NCBI RefSeq assembly: GCF_001005295.1
Contig: NZ_LBMK01000003.1
Location: 1,202,527-1,266,526 of the forward strand
From: Streptomyces yangpuensis
GTDB lineage: Bacteria; Actinomycetota; Actinomycetes; Streptomycetales; Streptomycetaceae
Length of the DNA: 64,000 nt
Reading direction: 5' to 3'
Part shown: in pieces, positions 58,807 through 64,000 of the stretch
Layout of the letters: each line of letters starts with the position of its first letter
Numbering within the stretch: the stretch's first letter is position 1
The notes under the pieces: model-generated
The model's input: only the letters and a program-made list of their open reading frames with translations
What the model was told of the DNA's origin: nothing
Database searches by the model: none
Made by a program: the position numbers and the translations under genes

Positions 58807-60633
58807 ATGACGACGACCTTCCCCGACAAAACGTTGCTTCCGGACGACACCGCCAGCCTGCGTGCGGCGGCCCGGTTCGTCCGAGAGCACGACAGCGCCG
58901 CCCTGCTCCCTCTCCTCCTGCCCGGCCTCGGTGGCCCGGACCTGCAGGCGCTGGCCGGGCACTGCCGGTTCGCACACGCGGGGCTGCTGCTCTTCCCGCC
59001 GGACGCGGACAGCCTGCGGGCCCAACTCGCCTTCTGCGGACTGGCCGTCGACACCCCCTCGCATCCCAGCGTGGTGGTCCGGGAACGCCTCGCCCGGCGC
59101 CACGGGCGCGACCCCGCCGAGCTCGATGTCCGGATCCTGCGCCCGCAGGTGCACGGCCGTCACGGGGAGCGGCGCGCGGTCGAGGTGTTCGCCCTGACCG
59201 CGCCACCGCACTCGGGCCTGGAACCGATCGCCGCCCACGAACGCACCCACCAGCACGAGGCACACCTCGCCTTCGAGGTCGAGGACCCGGAGCCGCTGGC
59301 CCTGCGTGGCCTGTGCGCGATCCTCGTCCGGCACGGTGCGAGGCCCGACGGCGGCGGCTACAACCCCCACGAGGACGGCACAGTCCTCTACTTCGCCCTT
59401 CCCGCCGAGGCGGCCTGTGACTACGGGCGGCTGGAGCTGTACGCCCGCGGCGACCACCGGGACACCCTCGCCGCCCATCTCGACCACCCGGGCTACCCCG
59501 GTCACGCCGAGGACCCGTACGACCGCACCCGCCGCGACGGACGGCAGCCGGCCGAAACGCTCCTCCACCTCCTCACCGGCGCCTGGACGACACAGGCACT
59601 CGCCGCCTCCGCCCGGCTGGGCCTGCCCGACGTCATGGACACCCGTACCGCGTACCGGACCGAGGACCTCGCCCGGCTGACCGGTACCGACCGCCGGAGC
59701 CTGGCCACGCTCCTGCGCTACCTCGCCATGCTCGGCGCAGTGACCCAGGAGCTGGAGCCGGAGCCCGCCCAGGAGCCGGACCAGGAGTCGCATCGCAAGC
59801 AGGAACGATTCCGCCTGACGGAGCTCGGTGCTCTGCTGCGCGCGGACGTACCCGGTTCGATGCGGTCGCTGGCCCTGATGTACGGCGGCCCCTTCTACCG
59901 CTCCTTCGGCGGCCTCGACCATGCCGTGCGCACCGGACAGCCGGCCTTCGACCACCTCTTCGGCGAGAGCCACTTCGACCACTTCGCCCGCGACCCCGAA
60001 CTCGGCCCGCTCTTCGACCAGTCCATGGCCGCGAGTTCACGGATGTTCCATCCGCTCCCCGGCCATCCGGTCATCACCGCCGCCGCCCGGGCGCACGCCC
60101 CGGCGACCGTCGTCGACGTCGCCGGGGGGAACGGAGAACTCCTCGGCAGGATCCTCACCGCACACCCGCACCTGCGCGGCGTCCTCCTTGAACGCCCGCA
60201 CGCCGTCGCGGCCGCCCGTCGCCGGCTCGACGCAGCGGGCTGCGGCGCGCGCTGCGACTACCGGGCCGGCGACTTCGCCGACGTACCGCCCGGCGGCGAC
60301 GTATACGTCCTCTCGCGCGTGCTGCACGACTGGGACGACGACCGCTGCCGTGAGATCCTCCGCCACTGCGCCCGTGCGATGCCCGCCCACGCGGACCTGC
60401 TCGTCGTGGAACGCCTCCTGCCCGCCGACGCCTCCCCCTCGCTGGCCACCGCCTGGGACCTGCACATGCTGTGCAACGTCGGGGGCCGCGAACGCCGCGC
60501 CGACCACTACGCGCGCCTGCTCGCCGACGCCGGCCTCGAACTCGTCGGCCGCAGCCCCCTGCCGCTGGACGCGCATGTGCTGCACGCCCGCAAGGCGGCC
60601 GCCGTACCGGATCCGGTCACCCGGCGGAGCTGA
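58807..60633 (+). CDS. Fusion of a VOC-like N-terminal domain with an O-methyltransferase
   Basis: A 608-residue protein. The C-terminal 340 residues are an acetylserotonin-OMT-type methyltransferase: an N-terminal winged-helix dimerisation part (GLPDVMDTRTAYRTEDLARL), SAM motif VVDVAGGNGELLGRIL, LSRVLHDWDDDRC with the catalytic His, and DLLVVERLLP. The first 240 residues are extra: HEAHLAFEVEDPEPLALRGL and GTVLYFALP, then GRLELYARG, resembling a vicinal-oxygen-chelate half-barrel. ATG 58807 follows GAGGACACCC. It probably methylates the phenol made by the neighbouring hydroxylase; that link is inference. Confidence 0.8.
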   Translation: MTTTFPDKTLLPDDTASLRAAARFVREHDSAALLPLLLPGLGGPDLQALAGHCRFAHAGLLLFPPDADSLRAQLAFCGLAVDTPSHPSVVVRERLARRHGRDPAELDVRILRPQVHGRHGERRAVEVFALTAPPHSGLEPIAAHERTHQHEAHLAFEVEDPEPLALRGLCAILVRHGARPDGGGYNPHEDGTVLYFALPAEAACDYGRLELYARGDHRDTLAAHLDHPGYPGHAEDPYDRTRRDGRQPAETLLHLLTGAWTTQALAASARLGLPDVMDTRTAYRTEDLARLTGTDRRSLATLLRYLAMLGAVTQELEPEPAQEPDQESHRKQERFRLTELGALLRADVPGSMRSLALMYGGPFYRSFGGLDHAVRTGQPAFDHLFGESHFDHFARDPELGPLFDQSMAASSRMFHPLPGHPVITAAARAHAPATVVDVAGGNGELLGRILTAHPHLRGVLLERPHAVAAARRRLDAAGCGARCDYRAGDFADVPPGGDVYVLSRVLHDWDDDRCREILRHCARAMPAHADLLVVERLLPADASPSLATAWDLHMLCNVGGRERRADHYARLLADAGLELVGRSPLPLDAHVLHARKAAAVPDPVTRRS

Positions 60634-60644
60634 GGCGGTACGGC

Positions 60645-60682
60645 CCTCCGGCGGAACACCCCTCGGGTGAACCCGCCGGAGG
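60645..60682. terminator. Hairpin between convergent methyltransferase and RidA genes
   Basis: CCTCCGGCGG (60645-60654) pairs with CCGCCGGAGG (60673-60682) around an 18-nt loop, 12 nt after the methyltransferase stop. Confidence 0.65.
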
Positions 60683-60711
60683 CCGGCCGGTCGCGCCGTC
60701 CGGGCGTTCCG

Positions 60712-61119
60712 TCAGTCGATGACCGCGATGGCTTCGATCTCCACCAGGTGTTCGGGTACGTCCAGGGCCGCCACACCCAGCAGCGTGGCCGGCGGGGCCG
60801 CGGTGACCCCCAGCTTCGCGGCCGCCCGGTCGATCCCTTCCAGGAGCCGGGGCATCTGGTCGGGGGTCCAGTCGACGACGTGGACGTTGAGCTTCGCCAC
60901 GTCGTCGAAGGTTGCGCCGGCTCCGGCCAGGGCGGTGCCGACGTTCAGGTAGCACTGTTCGACCTGCGCGGCGAGGTCGCCCTCGCCGACCGTGACCCCC
61001 TCGGCGTCCCAGGAGACCTGTCCGGCGATGAAGACGAGCTTCGATCCGGTCGCCACCGACACCTGCCGGTAGACGTCGATCTCGGGCAGTCCGGTGGGAT
61101 TGATCAGGGTGACGGCCAT
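60712..61119 (-). CDS. ridA: RidA/YjgF family enamine/imine deaminase
   Basis: A 135-residue protein: INPTGLPEIDVYRQVSVATG, LVFIAGQVSWDAEGVTVGEG, AKLNVHVVDWTPDQMPRLLE and PPATLLGVAALDVPEHLVEI, the usual RidA strands with the VAAL and EIEAIA C-terminus. It hydrolyses reactive enamine or imine intermediates. Divergent from an HxlR regulator, which is likely its controller. GGAGTCACAGCC precedes the ATG. Confidence 0.85.
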   Translation of the reverse strand: MAVTLINPTGLPEIDVYRQVSVATGSKLVFIAGQVSWDAEGVTVGEGDLAAQVEQCYLNVGTALAGAGATFDDVAKLNVHVVDWTPDQMPRLLEGIDRAAAKLGVTAAPPATLLGVAALDVPEHLVEIEAIAVID

Positions 61120-61143
61120 GGCTGTGACTCCTTGGGTCTCTTG

Positions 61144-61202
61144 TGGTTACTCAGAAACCGTAGGAGAGTGAGCGCTGACGTGGAAGAACGCACTTTTAAG
61201 TG
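61144..61202. promoter_or_regulatory. Divergent ridA/hxlR control region with two inverted repeats
   Basis: GGTT (61145-61148) and AACC (61156-61159) flank CTCAG, and CACTT-TT-AAGTG (61191-61202) is a 5-bp-arm palindrome. The stretch is AT-rich for this genome. The 11-mer TGGTTACTCAG at 61144 also occurs at 40081 upstream of the NRPS operon. HxlR binding is likely by position but unproven. Confidence 0.45.
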
Positions 61203-61215
61203 ACTGGGGAACCCA

Positions 61216-61626
61216 ATGGTTACCAAGCAGTTCACCGGCTCGCCGGACGACGCGGATCTGCGCCGCGCGGACTCCCTGGCGCGGGAGATCTTCTCGGACG
61301 TCGCCAACAAGTGGGCGCTCCTGATCATCGAGGCACTGGGGGGACGGGTCCTGCGCTTCAGCGAGCTGCGTGACGAAGTCGAGGGCATCAGCCACAAGAT
61401 GCTCACGCAGAACCTGCGCATGCTGGAGCACAACGGTCTGATCGAGCGGACGGTGTACCCGGTGGTGCCGCCACGGGTGGAGTACGCCCTCACCGAGCCG
61501 GGCCAGGCCCTGCGGGTGACGATCGACGCGCTGTGCGACTGGACCCACCGCCACCTCGGCCAGATCGAGGCCGCCCGCCGCCGCACGGATGCGGCGGCTG
61601 CGGACTCGCCGGACACGGAGCGGTGA
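61216..61626 (+). CDS. HxlR-family winged-helix transcriptional regulator
   Basis: A 136-residue protein: AREIFSDVANKWALLIIEAL, RVLRFSELRDEVEGISHKML and TQNLRMLEHNGLIERTVYPV, then PPRVEYALTEPGQAL, the standard MarR-like HxlR DNA-binding unit. No cysteine is present in the DNA-binding core, so thiol/aldehyde sensing of the YodB type is not supported. The tail is Ala/Arg-rich. Divergent from ridA. Confidence 0.88.
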   Translation: MVTKQFTGSPDDADLRRADSLAREIFSDVANKWALLIIEALGGRVLRFSELRDEVEGISHKMLTQNLRMLEHNGLIERTVYPVVPPRVEYALTEPGQALRVTIDALCDWTHRHLGQIEAARRRTDAAAADSPDTER

Positions 61627-61764
61627 GCTGTTCCGGAAGGGCCTGCCGGAGAGCTTCGGCAGAGGGCTCCGGTGGAGGGCTCCGGTGGGGGGAAGATCGA
61701 CTTCCCGGTTGAGGGACTCGCCGCGAAAATGGGGAGAGGGTGAGCGACCGGGAGGCTGAGGCGC

Positions 61765-61965
61765 GTGATGGCGGATTCAGAGGACGCGCTGACCATACGC
61801 GCTGTCGCCGAGCGGCTGATGAAGTCGCACCCGCGGGTGGACGCCGGCCTGGTGCAGAGCTCGGTGCAGACCGCGTACGAGGAGCTCAGGTACGCCCGCG
61901 TGCGCGCCTACCTGCCCGTACTGATGGAACGCAGGGCGCAGGACCTCCTGCCCGCGGACGAGTGA
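61765..61965 (+). CDS. Three-helix-bundle dimerisation-like small protein
   Basis: A 66-residue all-helical protein (IRAVAERLMKSHPRVDAGLV, then QSSVQTAYEELRYARVRAYL and PVLMERRAQDLL), similar to streptomycete proteins with a three-helix bundle dimerisation domain of unknown function. GTG 61765 and ATG 61768 are both possible starts. Just upstream a 13-bp direct repeat (GAGGGCTCCGGTG twice, about 61666-61691) was noted. It ends 6 nt before the Ser-repeat gene, so they may be co-transcribed. Confidence 0.6.
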   Translation: MMADSEDALTIRAVAERLMKSHPRVDAGLVQSSVQTAYEELRYARVRAYLPVLMERRAQDLLPADE

Positions 61966-61971
61966 CAGAGA

Positions 61972-62409
61972 ATGGGTGCCGTGACCACACCGCATGCGAC
62001 GTCGAAGCCGTGGTGCCGGGGCGACGGCAGGTCCTGCCTCTCGCTCTGCTCCAAGGACTCGATCCTGTCCATCGGGTCCGTCGGATCGGTCCTGTCGATC
62101 GGATCGGTCGGCTCGGTGCTGTCCGTCGGATCGGCCGGCTCCGCCCTCTCCGCCGCGTCCATCGGCTCCAGTCTCTCGCTGCTCTCCGCAGGGTCCTGGC
62201 TCAGCACCGGCTCGCTGTTGTCCGCACGGTCCTGCTGGTCGGTACTGTCCTGGCGCTCACGCGACGGCTTCATGGCGGCGGGATTCGTCGCCGTGGCCAC
62301 CGTCGCCGCTACCGCTACCGCTGCCGCTACCGCCATCGCCGCAGTCGCCCTGCGCGCCACGCACCGGCGGACCCGCGGGGACGGCGGCGCCGGCAGGACG
62401 GCCGGCTGA
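61972..62409 (+). CDS. Ser-x-x tripeptide-repeat protein with a C-terminal TM helix
   Basis: This 145-residue protein has Ser at every third position from about residue 21 to 96 (26 serines in strict register), with many units grouping as nine-residue blocks of the type xLSxGSxGS (ILSIGSVGS, VLSIGSVGS, VLSVGSAGS). Four cysteines occur before or within the repeat (PWCR, SCLSLCS and SCWS). A TM helix follows (GFMAAGFVAVATVAATATAA, about 100-128) and then a basic tail. Similar Ser/Gly-repeat proteins occur in streptomycetes without known function. The regularity suggests a solenoid or amyloid-like stacked structure. Confidence 0.65.
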   Translation: MGAVTTPHATSKPWCRGDGRSCLSLCSKDSILSIGSVGSVLSIGSVGSVLSVGSAGSALSAASIGSSLSLLSAGSWLSTGSLLSARSCWSVLSWRSRDGFMAAGFVAVATVAATATAAATAIAAVALRATHRRTRGDGGAGRTAG

Positions 62410-62426
62410 GGCAGTGGCGGCCCCGC

Positions 62427-62714
62427 TCACTTCGCCCTGAGCAGCTGGTCGACCCGCGGCACGGAGAGCCCGGTCAGTTCCGCAACCTCCTTGAGGGTGC
62501 GGCCCTGCCTCAACTCGCCCATGGCGGCGCTGCGTATGAGCTTGGCCTCCTTGGCGCCGGTGAGCATGTCATCGGTGACCAGCCGGGCGCCGCGTTCACG
62601 GGTGAGCGGGGAGTCGATCTCCGCGAGGCGCGCACGGACCGCCTGCATGTACTGGTCCGTCAGGGTACGCAGGTCGGCGTACACCTGTTCGTCGTTCGTG
62701 CTGGTATCGGTCAT
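62427..62714 (-). CDS. Small HTH-containing protein, 95 aa
   Basis: The N-terminal helix [20 protein letters not shown] and the C-terminal [23 protein letters not shown] suggest a small DNA-binding protein with a region-4-like HTH at the very end. The middle ([20 protein letters not shown]) is helical. Start ATG 62714 is chosen because the longer upstream frame is low-complexity. No signal peptide. Confidence 0.6.
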   Translation of the reverse strand: MTDTSTNDEQVYADLRTLTDQYMQAVRARLAEIDSPLTRERGARLVTDDMLTGAKEAKLIRSAAMGELRQGRTLKEVAELTGLSVPRVDQLLRAK

Positions 62715-62929
62715 GCGGGTCAGCGTACTTCGGAGCGGGGCGGCTTCTGGTTCCTCTGTCACGCAGCGCGCATCAAGGACCGATTCCCCTTGTTGTGGCG
62801 CAAATTGACGGTACGTCGGCAAACGGTGGCGGCTCGCCGGGGAGTCGTGTGCGGCGGCCTTTGCGCCGTATCCGCGGTCGCCGCCGTATCCGGCGGGCGA
62901 CCGCGGTCGCATCGAGGCGGTGGCCCCCG

Positions 62930-63139
62930 TCACGTGATCTTCTGGCTGGTTCCGTCGGGCAGGGTGCAGGTGTCTCCGCCGTAGGGGATCGACTTGATCT
63001 GCCCACCGGCGTCCGTGCATTCCTGCCGGGTGATGGTGGGGGACGCGGCCGCCTGGGCGCCGGCGGTACCGACGGCTGCTCCCGCGCCGGCCAGGGTCGC
63101 TGCGGCCAGGACGAGGCCCAGCGTTCTGCGGATGCGCAT
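62930..63139 (-). CDS. Small secreted protein, 69 aa
   Basis: A clear signal peptide ([20 protein letters not shown], cleavage likely after GAQAAA) leaves a mature peptide of about 38 residues with two cysteines ([18 protein letters not shown]) that could form one disulfide. GAGGAGGAAGCC gives a strong ribosome site for ATG 63139. No family recognised. Confidence 0.7.
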   Translation of the reverse strand: MRIRRTLGLVLAAATLAGAGAAVGTAGAQAAASPTITRQECTDAGGQIKSIPYGGDTCTLPDGTSQKIT

Positions 63140-63346
63140 GGCTTCCTCCTCTCGGGCGCCTCGCTCGGCCCGGTGGGAGGACAGCCCTCAGGCCGAAGGT
63201 GCCCTGCTTCCCAGCATGGGCGCTGCCCGCAGGGACCGCGAGGCGAGCCGGACACCGCCGCGGGACTATTTCGCACCCGGCGGGGCAGTCATCGGTCGCG
63301 GGTCCCGGTCGCGGGGCCGGAGAGAGACGGCGTGGAGGGTTCGGCC

Positions 63347-63550
63347 ATGGCTCAGGGGACTGTGAAGTGGTTCAACGGTGAGAAGGGGTTCGGGTTCATC
63401 TCGCCGGACGAGGGCGGGGCGGACGTCTTTGTCCACTTCAGCGCGATCGTCGGCAACGGGTACCGGAACCTGGACGAGAACCAGCGGGTGGAGTTCGAGA
63501 TCCAGCAGGGCCAGCGCGGCCCCCAGGCGGCCAACGTGAAGGCTCTCTGA
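63347..63550 (+). CDS. Cold-shock protein (CspA family)
   Basis: A 67-residue single cold-shock domain: [20 protein letters not shown] (RNP1 KGFGFI), VFVHFSAI (RNP2) and the C-terminal [10 protein letters not shown]. It binds single-stranded RNA/DNA as a chaperone. GGAGGG precedes ATG 63347, and a strong hairpin follows the stop. The 200-bp upstream region may include a structured leader. Confidence 0.95.
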   Translation: MAQGTVKWFNGEKGFGFISPDEGGADVFVHFSAIVGNGYRNLDENQRVEFEIQQGQRGPQAANVKAL

Positions 63551-63569
63551 CACACCGCCGCAGGCGAGC

Positions 63570-63592
63570 GGGCGGCCCGGTCCGGGCCGCCC
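63570..63592 (+). terminator. Hairpin after the cold-shock gene
   Basis: GGGCGGCCCG (63570-63579) pairs with CGGGCCGCCC (63583-63592) around a 3-nt loop, 20 nt after the csp stop. The convergent gene at the right edge may share it. Confidence 0.7.
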
Positions 63593-63615
63593 CCATGACC
63601 TGGCCGCCCCGTGAC

Positions 63616-64000
63616 CTACCGGAACAGGCGGTCACCGGACGTGGCCATGCGGTGGGTACCGCTGCTGCGGTTCAGCCAGTCGCGGATGAGGCTGATGGAG
63701 TTGGCGCACTGCCAGCTGTCGTCGTACTCGCGCACCCCGGTGAAGGACCCGTAGCCCGCGATGATGCCGTCCACCCGGCCGTCATCCAGCAGCTTGTCGA
63801 CGTACCACGGGTCGTTGTACGTGGTCGTCCCCTCCTGGAGCGACTCGATGTCCGCGAGCACCAGCCCCGCGGTCCGCTGGTACTCCCGGACGAGCCCTTG
63901 ACGTTCCTCCGGGAAGTTGCCGCTCAGCATCCGGCGGGTGACGGTCTCCTCCATCATGCGGAGGTACGGAAGGAGGGTGTGGTGCAGGAGGCCGGCGGTG
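63616..64000 (-). CDS. Unrecognised protein, C-terminal part (runs off the right edge)
   Basis: The frame is open to the window edge and reads AGLLHHTLLPYLRMMEETVT and GIIAGYGSFTGVREYDDSWQ, then CANSISLIRDWLNRSSGTHR, so ATG 63957 is probably not the start. The visible 127 residues are soluble, aromatic-rich and acidic, with one Cys. Codon bias supports coding. I do not recognise the family. Confidence 0.6.
   Translation of the reverse strand, partial: TAGLLHHTLLPYLRMMEETVTRRMLSGNFPEERQGLVREYQRTAGLVLADIESLQEGTTTYNDPWYVDKLLDDGRVDGIIAGYGSFTGVREYDDSWQCANSISLIRDWLNRSSGTHRMATSGDRLFR

Overview
The window is linear chromosomal DNA of a streptomycete or very close actinomycete. The evidence is very high GC with strong third-codon GC bias, many GTG starts, repeated leaderless-type promoters (TANNNT about 6 nt before the start codon), a spore-pigment type II PKS operon end, SpoIIE/STAS/roadblock regulatory proteins and a TTA (bldA-type) codon. 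No rRNA, tRNA, CRISPR array, intact insertion sequence or prophage was seen.

Layout. 1-1022: 3' end of a whiE-like spore-pigment operon (ACP, aromatase, cyclase) closed by a strong hairpin. 1.1-10.8 kb: housekeeping and accessory genes (FMN reductase, RpiR regulator with a nearby RpiR-like box, an orphan Doc-like protein, aldo/keto reductase, MFS exporter, AI-2E family permease, S9 prolyl oligopeptidase). 10.8-12.0 kb: a rearrangement scar with a broken von Willebrand A gene and a tail fragment of another gene. 12.2-25.9 kb: single-gene units (methyltransferases, SDRs, GNAT, L,D-transpeptidase, HAD hydrolase, serine hydrolase, DUF4389 protein, 2OG oxygenase, a large GAF-PAS-GAF-SpoIIE-HATPase phosphatase). 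25.9-40 kb: more genes mixed with decayed remnants (DUF2625-like, GNAT, NmrA-like), plus sirtuin, secreted phospholipase D, ArsR and roadblock proteins, a HEAT protein, a STAS protein, an HTH-TM-ricin lectin protein and a three-gene operon with four copies of a YbjQ-type fold.

40.3-53.6 kb is the most interesting region: an all-plus-strand NRPS operon of MFS transporter, stand-alone C domain, C-A-T, A-T, A-T, and a final C-(A_sub relic)-T-SDR protein. It has three C, three intact A and four T domains, no thioesterase, and no MbtH-like protein in view. A perfect 15-bp hairpin closes it. Downstream lie an FAD oxidoreductase and a convergent membrane Ser/Thr kinase, then a pair of possible tailoring enzymes (aromatic-ring monooxygenase with an early TTA codon, and a VOC-like/O-methyltransferase fusion). 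RidA and a divergent HxlR regulator follow.

61.7-64 kb holds small streptomycete proteins: a three-helix-bundle protein, a remarkable Ser-x-x tripeptide-repeat membrane protein, a small HTH protein, a small secreted protein, a cold-shock protein, and an unrecognised gene that runs off the right edge.
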